A stretch of DNA of 64,000 nt from Cinclus cinclus (lineage: Eukaryota; Chordata; Aves; Passeriformes; Cinclidae): assembly GCF_963662255.1 (NCBI RefSeq), contig NW_026912140.1, positions 46,001-110,000 of the forward strand. Reading direction: 5' to 3'. This document shows positions 1-10,860 of the stretch, in pieces. The notes beneath the pieces were generated by a model, which made no database searches, had not been told where the DNA came from, and saw nothing but the letters and a program-made list of their open reading frames with translations. The position numbers and the translations under genes are program-made. Position 1 is the stretch's first letter, and every line of letters starts with the position of its first letter.

Positions 1-775
1 AGCCCCAGCTCTTCAACATCTTCCTTAAGGACCTGAACACAGGGCTTGAAGGGATAATCAGTGAATTTACTGATGACACTAAACTGGGAGGAGCCGTCAC
101 CTGCCTGGAGGTCAGAGAGGCTCTGCAGAGAGACCTCACAGCTAGAGATGGGCAATCACCAACTGTGGAGTTTAACAAGGGCAGTGTCAGATTCTGCCCC
201 TGGGATGGGGCACCCCTGCCTTGGTGTATGGACCAGGAAGGAGAGGCTGGAGAGCAGCTGTGGGGAGGGACCCAGGGGTCCTGGCCAAGGGCAAGTGGAA
301 CATGAGTCAGCAGTGCCCTGGCAGTCCAAAGTGCCACCATGTCCTGGGGCAGCAGGCCCAGCATCAGCAGCCGGGCCAGGGAGGGGATTGTCATGCTCTG
401 CTCTGCACTGGGGTGGCCTCACCTTGAGGGACAGCACAACATAGAGAAGACATAAAGCCATTGCAGAGTGTCCAGAGGATAATAGCAATCTCTTCACTCT
501 CATGAGCAGGGACAGGACTCGAGGAAATGGCTGGAGCTGAGTCAGAGGAGGCTTAGGTTGATTAGGAAAATCTTTTTCACCTAGAGGGGGCTTGAGCACT
601 GGAACAGGGTCCCCAGAGAAGTGGTCCCAGCCCCAATTCTGTCTTGGGACAAGAAGCATTTGGACAGTGCTCTCAGGACCATAGTGGAATTGTTGCGGTG
701 TCCTGTGCAGGGACAGGAGTTGGACTCAATGATCCTGATGGGTCCCTTCCAACTCAGCACATTCTGAACTTCTCT
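1..775 (+). mobile_element. CR1 LINE, 3' end fragment
   Basis: Non-LTR retrotransposon of the CR1 family, the dominant LINE of birds. The left part still encodes the end of the reverse transcriptase. The right part (about 540-775) has the typical CR1 3' tail: a segment reading like 'aagcactggaacagg', then 'gttggactcaatgatcctga' and 'gggtcccttccaactcagca'. The element runs off the left edge of the window, so its 5' extent is unknown. The usual short terminal repeat is not clear. Confidence 0.85.
3..305 (+). pseudogene. CR1 ORF2 reverse-transcriptase fragment
   Basis: The third reading frame is open from the window edge to a TGA at 303-305. It begins PQLFNIFLKDL and continues with EFTDDTKLGGAV. 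In CR1-type reverse transcriptases this is the catalytic region around the aspartate pair, usually F-A-D-D followed by TKLGG. Here the alanine is replaced by threonine (FTDD). The frame then runs into REALQRDL and VEFNKG, which fit the family, before the sequence drifts. It is a decayed copy with no start codon inside the window and no endonuclease domain. Confidence 0.75.
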
Positions 776-923
776 GAAATTACTTCAGCATCCAGCACTC
801 AACTTCCACTCCAGAATAACTCACCTGCCCTGTAGAGGAGATGAATCTCTCTGCAAACAGCCCTTCAACAGTCCCCTGGAACCTCCTTTGAGATAAGAAA
901 AACTACTTGCTTCGAATGACTCA

Positions 924-1206
924 TGTTATAAAAATGCAAGCTCTTCCTATCTTTTTAGAATATTACTGGTTGGGTTTGGTTCTTTATAATTGGTTGTCCC
1001 AAACAAAGAAAGATAATGTAGTTAGCCAAAATGTGTTTACCCTGTTTTCCATTGGTTTACTTGTGATCCCCCCAAAACCTATAAAACTACATGTGTGATC
1101 CCCTATCTTTGGATTTGTAGCCTGACCCCTTCACGGACAATAATAAAGCCTGTGGAAAAAAGTCTGAGCTGCTCTCCCGGTCTTTTTATGCCGGCTGGAA
1201 ACTACA
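924..1206 (+). mobile_element. LTR-like fragment with TATA and polyA signal
   Basis: The stretch starts with TGTTATA and ends near CTACA. It holds a TATA-like 'cctataaaac' near 1078 and 'aataataaagcc' near 1138, followed by a short pyrimidine-rich tail, an arrangement expected of a retroviral U3-R-U5. No matching target duplication was found at the edges, and the left boundary is a guess. It could also be the 3' part of a longer LTR. Confidence 0.4.
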
Positions 1207-1739
1207 GGTTTCTGTGAGAAACCATGAAGCTAAGTGCCTGAAAGGCCAGCGCTCACAAACCTTGTCACTTTCCCCTGCCCAACAACACGGCAGGGGACAC
1301 AACAAAAAGTTACACTGTCCCATCCTGTGTCCCCAGCTCTGCCCTGGCACTGCTGTCGCCGTGTCCCCTCCTCCTGCCCACAGGGCGCAGGTACAGCTGC
1401 AGGGATGGCCTTGTCCCTTGTGTCCCCTCAAGACCCCACGGCTCCTTGGGCACCTTGGAGGGGACAGAAAACACCCTCTGGATCAGCGCCCAGTGCACGC
1501 TGCCCTTGGGGACACCCCTGTCACCAGCCCTGTCGCTGTCGGGGTGGCTGTAGGAGCGTTTCCAGCCCTGCAGCCGCTCCCAGCGCTGGCTCCCCAGGGA
1601 CCCCCCGCCCCTTTTGGGGTCCCCTCCTGGGGTGGTGACGGCCACAGTGTGCCACTTGTAGGTCTTCAGTAGTGCGGGGGGGGCTCAGGGGTGTCCGGGG
1701 GGGCTCACACCTCCATGTGTGGTGGCGGGGAGTCAATTT
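1207..1739. other. GC-rich stretch, no gene recognised
   Basis: No known gene is visible. The minus strand is open from 1645 to 1310 and includes a run reading KGSVHWALIQRVFS, but no family was recognised, there are no convincing splice sites, and plus-strand frames are also open, as expected from high GC content. Confidence 0.4.
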
Positions 1740-2130
1740 TGGGGGGTTCAGGGGCTGCATTTGCTGGCGGCATCATGCGGGAAGTCATTTTGGGGGGACC
1801 AGGGGTTGGATTTGGGGCTGGTGGGATGGGGAGAGGAATTTTGGGCTTGGATTTGGGGTTGGTGGGACAGGGGAGGCATTTTGGGGACTGAATTTGGGAG
1901 TGATGGGGTAGGGAGAATAATTTGGGTGGGTCCAGGAGCTGCATTTGCTGGCGGCATCATGCGGGAAGTCATTTTGGGGGGACCAGGGGTTGGATTTGGG
2001 GCTGGTGGGATGGGGAGAGGAATTTTGGGCTTGGATTTGGTGTTGGTGGGACAGGGGAGGCATTTTGGGGACAGATTTGGGAGTGATGGGGTAGGGAGAA
2101 TAATTTGGGTGGGTCCAGGAGCTGGATTTG
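1740..2130. repeat. 185-bp tandem repeat, two copies
   Basis: A G-rich unit is repeated in tandem. The phrase 'ggcggcatcatgcgggaagt' occurs near 1764 and again near 1949, giving a period of 185 bp, with almost no change between copies. Inside each unit a shorter degenerate motif around 'gggacaggggaggcatttt' is also repeated. Overlapping open frames on both strands come from this repetition. Confidence 0.8.
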
Positions 2131-2179
2131 AGGGTGGTGGTGGGAAGCATCCCCAGCCTGGAATCCCCACCTTGAAGGG

Positions 2180-3413
2180 TCCCAAATTTCCTGACCACCC
2201 AGGGGTTCCAAATTTTTGGGTTCTCCTGCCCACCCATGCCAGCCTCCCGCAGCCTCCACCCCTGCTGGGGACAGGGTGACAGGTGTCCCGCTACCCCTGT
2301 GCCCCAAGTGCAGGAGGGACTGGAGGCATTTCTGCTGCGCCCCAACCACACTTCCCTTCCCCCCTACACCTTGGGGATACCCCTGACCACCTCTTTATCA
2401 CCCTGGGGTGCCCCTCAGTCAGGGGGTGCTTGGTCACACCGCAGGACCCCCTCTCTGTGCAATCCCCGAGGTGGGGGTGGTGGCAACATTTTTGGGGTCA
2501 CTCCCGACCATTTCCTTTTCCCTGCATCATCCTGAGGATGCTGCACCACCCCACATCACCCCGCCCCCCCAAACACTGCCCCTGCCACAGCATTCCCTGA
2601 AGGGACCTTGGGGACTGTCCCCATGTCCTCCCCTCCCCCCTGACCCCCCGTGGTACCTCCACTGCTCCACCTGTGCTTGGCCCCAGTTCCTGTCGCAACC
2701 TCCCCATGTAAACGGGCAGGAGTTTCAGTCACATCCTCACCTCCTCCTCCTTCTCCTGCGGTGGACTCACTGGTGACACCAGAAGAACACCACGGGTCAC
2801 CCTTCGAGGGGACTGCAGAGTCACGGTGGCTCCTGGAGTCCCCCTGGTGTGACAGCTGAGGGGCCTGAGATCCTGCGGTGACAATCTGGGGGTTGGGTGC
2901 TTGTTTTGGAATCTCCAGGGTGGATCCCTAGGTCCTGAAGTCCCCTCCCACCACCATACTCACCCCCCCCCCAGCTCATGCCTCAGTTTCCTCCTCACTC
3001 TGCAGGGACTACCCAGAGCTGATGTTCTGATACTGGGTTTATTTTGGGGTGTTTGGGGTTGGGGCAACTGGAATGGGCTGGTGGACCAGTGAGGCTGGCC
3101 AGGGCGTTGCCAGGCTGGTGATCATCTGTGCTGGGGGCTGGCCAGGCTGGGGGTCTGCAGGACCAAGGGTTGTCCAGACCAATGTCCAGCTGGGATCTAC
3201 CCAGAGCACTGTCCATCCAGAGTGGGATCCATGGCTCTGGTGTCCATCTGAACCAGTGTCCAGCTGGTATCCATGGCTCTGGTGTCCATCAGGACCAGTG
3301 TCTAACCTCTCCTGCCCCCATCCATCCCAGACTCCCTGGCCAGGGATACTCCTCACTGCAAAGTGGACAAGACCCACGGTCAGTCCCAAGATGACCCCAA
3401 ACTCCCTCCCACC
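2180..3413. repeat. Segmental duplication copy A (partner 25560-26735)
   Basis: This stretch is a diverged direct copy of 25560-26735. Matching landmarks include 'gcgccccaaccacacttccc' (2337 and 25650), the block around 'ctctgtgcaatccccgaggt' (2452 and 25767), 'cgggcaggagtttcagtcac' (2713 and 26092), and 'cagtcccaagatgacccca' near its end. No gene was identified inside it. Open frames in one copy are not kept in the other. It ends at a deletion junction next to the P450 fragment. Confidence 0.75.
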
Positions 3414-3470
3414 AGGAACTGCATTGAGCAGCGCTTTGCCATGGCCAAGATGAAGGTGCTGGTGGCACTG
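3414..3470 (+). pseudogene. CYP4F-like cytochrome P450 last-exon fragment, copy A
   Basis: The plus strand reads RNCIEQRFAMAKMKV, then LVAL. In CYP4 enzymes this is the haem-binding loop and start of the L helix, normally R-N-C-I-G-Q followed by FAMAEMKV. The cysteine that ligates haem is kept, but the invariant glycine two residues later is glutamate. Only about 19 codons are recognisable. The 'ccaccag' just upstream looks like a splice acceptor, but comparison with copy C shows it is a deletion junction. Similar fragments occur at 12515 and 27682. Confidence 0.7.
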
Positions 3471-3489
3471 TGGTGGCACAAGTGGTGGC

Positions 3490-3735
3490 ATTGATGCCAT
3501 CCCAGTTCATGTCCCCATCCACGTCCCCCCATATCCATATTCCCCATGTTCCTACTCATGTCCATGTACCCTCATGTCCATGTCCCCTTACCCAGGGCTG
3601 TGTCCTTACATGTCCTCACACATCCCCACCCATGTCTTTGTCCTGCCACGTCTCCATCCATGGCCATGTACCCATCCATGTCCACGTCTCCCATTTCCCC
3701 ACCCATGTCATTGTCCACCACGTGTCCTGATTCAT
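3490..3735. repeat. Degenerate ATGTCC-rich repeat
   Basis: Irregular repetition of 'catgtcc' and 'ccatgt' with pyrimidine-rich spacers, giving open frames rich in His, Met, Pro and Ser. The same kind of sequence follows the P450 fragment at 12590-12740 and 27700-27775, so it is part of the duplicated unit. Confidence 0.7.
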
Positions 3736-3998
3736 GCCTTAGTACAATGACTTTACCCCGATTTTGGGTGTTTTTAACGACAAAGAGAAATGAAAGAAAA
3801 TCTAGGCCACGAGGAGCCAGGAGGATGTGGAGCCCCCAGCCGGGTGCTTCTCAACATAGATGAGTGGCAACACAGATCACCGGAGCTCTGCCCACTGGGG
3901 GTCACTGGGGATCATCCAGCACAGATCCTGCCATGGGGGATGGAGCTGGAGCAGCACATGAAGCTTTTCCCACACTCGGGGCACTCACAGAGCTTCTC

Positions 3999-4637
3999 TT
4001 AGTGGAAACTCTGTTGGTGTATGATCAAGTTAGAGTGCTGTGAGAATCTCCTCCCACACTCCCCACACCCGTAGGGCGTCTCCCCAGTGTGGATGCGCCG
4101 GTGCCTGACGAGGGTGCAGTTTTGCTTGACGCCCCTCCCACAGTCAGGGCAGCAGAAGGGCCTCTCATCCATGTGAATGCGATAGTGCTTGAGCAGATCA
4201 GAACTGCTCTGAAATCTCTTCCAGCACTTATCACACTCAAAGGGCCTCTCCCCTGTGTGGCTCCTTTGGTGGACAGTCAATTCTGAACTTATCCTGAAGC
4301 TCTTTCCGCATTCCCCACGTTCATAGGGCCGCTCCCCCGTGTGGATTCTCCAGTGGCAGATGAGGTTGGATTTCTGACTGAAGCTCTTCCCAACTTTTGA
4401 GCACTTGTGGGGCTTCTTCCCATCATGAAGCTGCTCATGGACCACCAGCTCCAAGCTCTGGCCGCGTCTTTCCTCCTGGGATCCCCGTGATCTGCACTTG
4501 CAGCCCCTCCTCATGCGGGATCTCCAGGGCTTTTCCTCCCCGTTGGATTGCTGCACCGTGGAGCTGCTCAAAACGGCCTCTTCCACGAGGTTCTGCTGCG
4601 GGGATTTGTCCTTCCTGGTCTCCTTCCCCTGCTCCAT
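3999..4637 (-). CDS. C2H2 zinc-finger protein, copy A (degenerate)
   Basis: Probable DNA-binding nuclear protein of the tandem C2H2 family. From the methionine at 4637 the frame encodes 212 residues with five finger units joined by TGERP-type linkers. Finger 1 has lost a cysteine (CSKV for CxxC) and finger 2 has Arg for its first cysteine (YERGEC). Fingers 3 and 4 are complete. Finger 5 has a longer H-x4-H spacing and is the last. The frame stays open upstream to 4784, but a splice acceptor near 4713 (minus strand 'gggcag|aggg') suggests those codons are intronic. Compared with copy B, a deletion has fused the leader 'FPNLGPMEQ' to the acidic linker and removed an intron. No KRAB or SCAN domain is seen. 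A non-coding first exon probably starts near promoter A and ends at a donor near 4917. It may be expressed, or be a pseudogene without a stop. Confidence 0.6.
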   Translation of the reverse strand: MEQGKETRKDKSPQQNLVEEAVLSSSTVQQSNGEEKPWRSRMRRGCKCRSRGSQEERRGQSLELVVHEQLHDGKKPHKCSKVGKSFSQKSNLICHWRIHTGERPYERGECGKSFRISSELTVHQRSHTGERPFECDKCWKRFQSSSDLLKHYRIHMDERPFCCPDCGRGVKQNCTLVRHRRIHTGETPYGCGECGRRFSQHSNLIIHQQSFH

Positions 4638-5149
4638 CGGGCCAAGGTTGGGGAATGGGAAATCCTGGTTTGTGGGAAAACAAGGTCTGAGCACGCTGGG
4701 TTTGATGGTCCCTCTGCCCGAGGGCAGCTGGAGAAGCCAGGGCCCCTTGCAGCCTCGGGGAGCCCAGAGCCCGCTCAGCACCAACCTCCCGCACCCCTCC
4801 AGGCTGCCGGGGGTCCCCCGGCTCCGGGTCCAGCAAGATCCCTGCCCTGCAAAAAACCCCTCCCGGAGACCCTTCCGCCGACTGATTTGGGACGAACTTC
4901 CCCTCCCAGCTCACCTGCGGAGTCCGAGGGGGGGTGATGCTGCCGCAGCCGAGGGAGTTGCTGCCTGAGGGGAAAACTGCGTGTTTCTGCGGCTGCTACT
5001 CTCCCTCCCGTTCTGCCCTGGGGGATTCCAAAGCAGCTGCGCCCGCGGGGCACTGGGAGCGATACTAGGAGCACTGGAAGCGATACTGAGAGCCCCAGAA
5101 AGGAATTGGCAGCGCTATCCCTGCCAGGACCGCTCTTACTGGGAGCACT

Positions 5150-5290
5150 GGCTGCAGCCGGCGGTGGGCGGGGCCACATACAAGGGCATGGTTATGCAAA
5201 TCCAGAGCGATCGCGCGCTGTAATTGGTGGGAGGGAGGACCGCGGGGTTTCCCCAGTCACGTGAGGATCGACGTGGGGGGGGGGCTGGGG
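5150..5290. promoter_or_regulatory. Bidirectional CpG-rich promoter, copy A
   Basis: The stretch carries a GC box ('gtgggcggggcc'), a perfect octamer ATGCAAAT at 5194-5201, the block 'gcgatcgcgcgctg', an inverted CCAAT box ('attggt', 5223-5228) and an E-box CACGTG at 5258-5263. The same elements, in the same order and spacing, occur at 22050-22189 and 30100-30245. The zinc-finger gene runs away to the left and a small plus-strand exon starts to the right, so it probably fires both ways. Confidence 0.6.
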
Positions 5291-5306
5291 ATGGCGGCGG
5301 CGTCGG
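5291..5306 (+). CDS. Candidate tiny first exon (MAAAS...), copy A
   Basis: ATGGCGGCGGCGTCGG is followed by a good donor, GTGAGAGG. The other two units keep the start codon, the alanine codons and the donor, though the last codons differ. It looks like the first coding exon of a gene transcribed rightward from the shared promoter. No second exon was found, and the downstream sequence is minisatellite. The gene may be dead or may splice far away. Confidence 0.35.
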
Positions 5307-5309
5307 GTG

Positions 5310-6450
5310 AGAGGGGACGGGAACCGGGAATGGGGACGGGGAATGGGAACCGGGTTCGGGAACGGGAAGTGTGACTGGGAATGGGGACTTGGAATGGGAC
5401 GGGGAATGGGACCGGGAATACGGGACAGGAACCGGGAATGAGAGCGGGGATGGGAATATGGGAGCAGGTCAGGGAATGTGGGAGCAGCAAGCAGAGAGAG
5501 AATATGGGATGGGGATTAGTGTTCAGAAGTGTTCCAGTGAAACACCCCGGGGCTGTGAGCTCTGCAGCTGGGCCTGCCCTGGGCTGCTGCGGCCCAGGGC
5601 CCCAAGGCTGGAGCTGCAGCCTTGCTCCTGTGTCAAGAACAGGAGCCTCGTGCAGGCCCATGGCCCTTGCATGGCCCCACTATGAGGGAGGGCTCTGAGG
5701 CACAGGGGTGCTGGCAGGATGGGCTGCTGTGGCCAGCTGGGGGCCTCTGAGCAATGCCCAAAGCCTTGTACTCTCTGCAGCTGGCCAAGGAGAGCAGCAG
5801 GGCTGAAGGGTTCATGTGGCACGGCAGCCCCAGCTGTGAAACCCTCGGCCCCCATGGGAGAGGCGGCCCTCAGGAATGGGACTGGGAATACAGGACAGCA
5901 CTGGGAATGGAACTGGGAATGGGACCAGGAATGGAGACCAAGATCTGGAATGAGACCGGGAATGGGGGTGGGGACTGAGAAAGGGCACCGGGGAACAGGG
6001 ACTGGAAATAAGGACAGCGACTGGCAATACAGGAATGGGACCGGGAATACAGGGCTGGGACTGGGATTGGAGACAGTGACTGGGAATGGACCCCAAATAC
6101 GGGACACAAGCGGGAATGGGACCAGGGATGCAAACATGGGTATGGGACAGGGAATATGGAAAGAGCAACCAGAGAGAGAATATGGGATGTGGATTAGGAA
6201 GATTGGGAACCTGAGTACGGGAGCAGAACTAGGAATGTGAACTTTGGAACAAGACAGGGACTATAGAAATGGAAGTATGGAACTGGAGCAGAACTAGGAA
6301 TATGTCAGTGGGAACAGGACAAGGAATATGAGCCTGGGAATTTGGGAAAGGCAACCAGACAGAGAATTCAGGACACTGACAGGGAATGAGACCTCGAATG
6401 GGATCCAAACTGGCATGGGAGCAGGAGTGGGGTGACTTGGGAATGGGCTG
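5310..6450. repeat. GGGAAT-type minisatellite, copy A
   Basis: A purine-rich degenerate array built from 'gggaatggga' and 'gggaatacggga' motifs, interrupted near 5520-5870 by less repetitive sequence. Related arrays follow the same promoter at 22206 and 30265. Reading frames in it (Gly, Met, Asn and Trp rich) are artefacts of the repeat. Confidence 0.8.
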
Positions 6451-6459
6451 GGGGCAAGG

Positions 6460-6950
6460 GAGCTGGCAGCAGGGACAGGGGGATCCTGGACAAGGCACAC
6501 CAGGGACCGGGATGGGGGGACATGGGGACAGTTCCAGGGCAGGGGGTCCTTGGTCAGCTGCCCCAGAAACTCTGCCAGGGTGTCCCAGTGCCGACAGAGC
6601 TGCTGGGCCTGCAGTGCCCAAAGCCCTGAGCAACCCCCAAGTCCCTCTGAGGAACCCTGAAGTCCCACGAACCCAGCATCCCCCACATCCCCTGGAAGAT
6701 CCCCCCATGTCCCCTTCCACATCTTAGTTCAACATCTTTATTTCTGCCCCAGTTTTGGGTGTTTGGAAAGGACAAAGAGAAATGCAAAGAAAATACAGGT
6801 AACGGGGAGCCAGGAGGATGTGGATCCCCCAGCCAGGTGTCTCCCCAACATGGATCAGTGGCACCACAGATCACCAGGACTCTGCCCACCCAGGGTCACT
6901 GGAGATCATCCAATGCAGACCCTGCCATGGGGGATGGAGCTGGAGGAACA
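6460..6950 (-). pseudogene. Zinc-finger gene 3' flank remnant, fourth unit
   Basis: From 6727 rightward the sequence matches the 3' untranslated part of the zinc-finger genes, for example 'gagccaggaggatgtgg', 'ggatggagctgga' and the minus-strand polyA signal 'aataaag' at about 6731. 6480-6620 matches 30730-30835. The coding part belongs to the last finger found at 8330-8445, so the gene was cut by an LTR insertion. Confidence 0.6.
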
Positions 6951-8325
6951 CAGTCTTGGTTTAAAGACAGGTGTCTGCTGAGGAAGACAGGAGCCTCTCT
7001 TGAAATGGAAAATGTAAACTCTCTCTCTCTCTGTTATAACTTTGAGATTAAGGAGCTCTCAGGCAAAGATATGGGAATAGGAATATCAGATTTTTACTGG
7101 GAAAATTAAAAGTATAGTAATATTAAAAAGAAAACACTGATAGAGTTAGAATGCAACCTGACACCCTATTGGTCACAGTGTTGGTAGCAGTCTGATTACA
7201 TGCAGGCTATAGTTTTACTGGAGTGACAGATGTGGTTTTGTTGAAGCAATGATTTTGGAGAAGGGTGTGTTCTTTTTGATTTTTTTTTTTTTTAAGATTT
7301 ACTGGTGATGAAGCTGGGCCTGGTCTTTCTGGTCTTTCTCTAGGAATTTAGTGGGAAAAGGTTGCTGTGATATTTCAAATTTTAGATTTTATTTAGGTAG
7401 GAAATGCTTGGCTCTTCCCCTTGGGTGGGGCATTTCAAATGGGATGATGTAATTTGATTAATCATGCAGCGAGACTTAATGGCTTATTAACAGAAAATAC
7501 CTTTGTTATAAATGAGAAAGAAAGTCTCCATATTTAGCAAAATTTAAGTTGCTTTATTTGATATAGACGGAGCAAGCAGCGCTGGGGAACGTGAGGGGTC
7601 AGCGCCCACTCCACGCTCTGTCAAACCTTGGTTTGCAGCTCCTTTTTATAGGATGTTTTTCCTCGTAGTAATCAATAACTGTTATTTTTTTTGTTGTCAT
7701 AATTCTGCCAGGTAAGCGGTGGTGGTCAAAAAAACATCCATGGGACCGCTTGTGAAATCTCTGGACAATTTGTCAAGTAACCATCTGGTTTTGGTAGATA
7801 AAGAACAGCAGAAGTGGGAAGTCTGGTCTTAGCAGATAGGTTGCAATTGATTACACAAAGGCAGGAAATCTGATTTTGCAAAATCTTTCAGGCTGTGGGA
7901 AATCCTCATTTTGCAAACTGGTATTGAATACAATTTACTAAAAAACACAATATTCATAACAGGGGTATTTAAAGAGAATTATTTAATCATATATATTTTT
8001 CTCTATTTTTCTCTATCTAATGTCCATGCTTCATTTCAGACCTAAGTATTCTGGTTTATACAAACCCCACTACTTTTATGATTGACACGAATCTTTTATC
8101 AATTATCACACCTTCCTGGACAAAGGATGGGTCCTGAAAGGGGTAAACAAAACTACCCCACCTGGCTTTAACAGCTGGCCTATTAACAGAAGATATTTCC
8201 CCCTGCCCCCTGGAGTTATGATGGATGGGTCATGGAAGAGAGAAGGAACACTGCTCCACCTGCTTTTAACAGATGGTGATAGAATATATACTTGTGGTTA
8301 ACATCTTACATTGCAACCTTAGACT
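6951..8325 (-). mobile_element. Antisense LTR-derived insertion, nested and decayed
   Basis: 6951-7120 is an inverted, diverged copy of the 3' end of the ERVL LTR seen at 13300-13461: it shares 'gagctctcaggcaaagatat' and the 'aagacaggtgt' end motif. 7130-7530 belongs to the older element that also flanks the class I provirus (33960-34130 and 43604-43830). A minus-strand AATAAAGC lies near 7550. The rest (7600-8325) is AT-rich with no recognised gene. The insertion separates the last finger of a zinc-finger gene from its 3' flank. Confidence 0.55.
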
Positions 8326-8445
8326 GGCACAAAGCTCTTCTTGCACTCCGGGCACTTGCAGGGCTTCCCTCAGTGGTGCATCTTGGTATCTGGTGAAATG
8401 AGAGCTCTGTGAGAAGCTCTTCCCACACTTGGGGCACTCATGGGG
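8326..8445 (-). pseudogene. C2H2 zinc-finger gene, last-finger remnant
   Basis: The minus strand reads [15 protein letters not shown] followed by a short tail ending in DAPL, the same as the final finger and stop region of the copy B gene. The second zinc-binding histidine has been lost. Everything upstream of this finger is gone, replaced by a 45-bp tandem repeat and an LTR. It is a dead fragment. Confidence 0.65.
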
Positions 8446-9205
8446 CCTGAGACATCACAAGGGGCAGGGCTGTGATGTGCTCTGGTACCTGTGACTGAAG
8501 GCTGGTAGGGGGTCTTTTGAGATTCAATGCTTCAGACCCAGGAAGCTGCCAGCCTTCCCAGAGAGAGAGAGTCCTGCAAGGAACTGCCTTCTAGGGGATC
8601 TTCTGTCTGTTCTCCTGGCCACTGGATAAGCCTCAGGAAGGGGTAGCTGTGGCCACAAGTCATCAGCTCTGGTCAGTGATTTAATCTCAGCGATTCCAGC
8701 TCTGCTTGCAAGGCTTTCCCAGGCTGCCTCAGGGACAGAGAGACGGGAAGCGTCTTATGGCAAATTCCACAAAGATTCCTTTATTATTCAGCAGCTCTGT
8801 GAAGGGAGCCAGGAAAGACTGCTCCCTAGAGAACTGAGGGAAATAACTGAGGTTTTTATGGGAGAGAGCAAGGGGGAAAGACCAATTGGTTACAAAGGAT
8901 TAACATGGATACTAGGGCATGGTGGGATAAGAGAAGCTATTCAGTAGCTCACCATGACAAGAAAAGGTGTGCTAACCTAATGAGCATCCTTCTAGGAGGG
9001 TTGAGATAAGCTAATCACAGCCCACTCAAGGGAAATTCCTCTAAGGCAAAGCCATGGGCCTCCACATTTGACATCACAAGGAGCAGGGCTGTGATGTGCT
9101 CTGGAGCCTGTGACATCACAAGGGGCAGGACTGTGATGTGCTCTGGTGCCTGTGACATCACAAGGAGCAGGGCTGGCTGTGATTTGTTTGGTGCCTGTGA
9201 AATCC
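8446..9205. repeat. 45-bp tandem repeat split by a solo LTR
   Basis: The unit reads 'tgacatcacaaggagcaggg' plus 'ctgtgatgtgctctggtgcc'. One copy lies at 8450-8495 and about three more at 9070-9205, separated by the LTR at 8496-9066. The last copies are shortened. Confidence 0.75.
8496..9066 (-). mobile_element. Solo LTR, antisense, with probable 6-bp target duplication
   Basis: The element runs from TGAAGGCT to CTCCACA (TG...CA on the plus strand) and interrupts a tandem repeat. It is flanked by tgtgac (8490-8495) and tttgac (9067-9072), a 6-bp duplication with one mismatch. A minus-strand AATAAA near 8780 sets the orientation. Six-base duplications suggest a beta- or alpharetrovirus-like family. 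Confidence 0.55.
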
Positions 9206-9549
9206 CAAGGGCAGTGTCACAGTGGGGGCAGCTCTCAATGTCCCCACAGGTCACTCTGTCCAGTGCAGCCGTGCCAGCGGTCACTGCGCACTCGGGGGAG
9301 GCTGGGCTGGACGGGGATCCGGGCAGAGACGCCGCCCCCGGGACTGGAGTCTCCCCCTGCCTCTGGGCCCAGCCCCTGGTGGGAGTGCCTTGGGCACAGC
9401 ACGGGGCTGCTGCTGGGCCAGGGGGAGAGCCCCTGCCAGCTGCCTGGGCCCTTCTGATGCCTGTGCCACATCCCTGTGGCTCCTGTCCCTGCTGCTCCCT
9501 GCCACCTTCACTCCCTCCATCAAAGCACCACTCAACCTCTTCACAGTGA

Positions 9550-10860
9550 CCTGTGAAAAGAAAGAGAGAAAGAAAGAATGAGAGAAAGGAAGTGTTGTCA
9601 GATGACCCTGGCTGGATGGCCGACACCCACCAAAGCTGCTCTCTCACTCCTCTCCAGATACGGACAGGAGACAGAAAACAGAATGAAGGCTTACTGGGTT
9701 GAGATAAGGACTGGGACATATCACTTAGCAAATGTCACAATGGGTGAAACAGGTCTGAAATTGGTGATATTAATTGAATTAACTGCTCTCCAAATCAGAC
9801 CAGGAGAGTGAGAAGTAAGATAACTGTATCTTCTGCCCATCCCTCCCTCTTTCCCAGCTCTGCCTCCTCCCCCAGTGGGTGCAGGGAGATGGGGAATGGG
9901 GGTTCTGGTCAGTTCATCACATGTTGTTTCTCCTGCTGCTGCTCAGGGAGAGGAGCCGTTCCCCTGCTGCACCATGGGGTCCCTCCCTGAGACGCTTCTC
10001 CATGAACTTCTCCAAGGTGAGTTCATCTCAGGGACAGCAGTTCTTCATAAACTGCTGCAATGTGGGTCACGTTCCTATGGGCTCGCAAGTCCTACCAGGA
10101 CCCTGCTCCAGCGTGGGCTTCTCTCCACGGGTTGCTGGTCCCTGCCAGGTCCCTGCTCCAGCACGGGTTTCTCATGGGGTCACAGCCTCCACTCAGGCGT
10201 CCCCCTGCTCTGGCATGGGCCCCTCCAGGCGCTGCAGGTGCACCTCTGCACTCTGTGCCCTCCATGGGCTGCAGGGGCCCAGCTGCCTCACCAGGGACTG
10301 CACCACAGAATCTCAGGGCAATCAGCTCCAGCACCTGCAGTAGCTCCTGCCCCTCCTCCTGCCCTGCCCTGGCTGTGTGCACAGTTGTTCCTCTCATGTT
10401 CTCGCCCTGCTCTTCCCTGGCCACAGTTACAACTGCACAAGAACTGCTTTTCTTCAGTCTGTTTTCCCAAAGGTGTTCCCACCATTTCTACCTGGCCCAG
10501 CCTTGGCCAGCGGCTGGTCCGTCCTGGAGCCAGCTGGCGTTGACTCTGCAGGACATGGAGGAGCAGGTGCTTCCAGCAGCCTCTCACAGAAGGTGCTTCT
10601 AGAGACCCCCCATACCAAAACCTGGCCTGGCAAACCTAGTATAAGTGTGGTAGGGTTTTTATTACCATGATTAATTCTTATTATCGCTATTAGCTCTATT
10701 ATTGCTATCAATAGTACAGTTATTCTTAGTTGTGTTATAATTAGTACAGGTATTTTTAGTCTTTTTGACTATTAATCGTTGCTTTATTAGACATCAGAAT
10801 AAAAGTTCTTAATTGCAAGTAGAAGGTAGGAGTTTGGCAGCTGCTCTCCCTGCCCTATTC
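9550..10860. repeat. Interspersed repeat, probably LTR-retroelement derived
   Basis: Begins with a GAAA-rich microsatellite (9553-9592). The stretch 10050-10330 has a style common in bird repeats, with 'accctgctccag', 'ccctgctccagcacggg' and 'gtgccctccatgggctgcag'. 10640-10830 is AT-rich and contains 'aataaaagtt' near 10798, as in an LTR polyA region. I recognise the style but cannot name the family. No intact coding frame was seen. Confidence 0.4.

Noticed and set aside
1310..1645. Minus-strand frame containing KGSVHWALIQRVFS
   Set aside because: No family recognised, no splice sites, and the plus strand is equally open.
3405..3420. Splice acceptor before the P450 fragment in copy A
   Set aside because: Comparison with copy C shows that the 'ccaccag' sequence is made by a deletion junction.
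5371..6240. Gly/Met/Asn-rich frames in the GGGAAT arrays
   Set aside because: Products of the minisatellite; not conserved in frame between copies.
6480..6620. Minus-strand frame reading HWDTLAEFLGQLTKDPL, partly repeated near 30770-30830
   Set aside because: Looks exon-like, but similarity between copies is at DNA level in all frames and no family is recognised.
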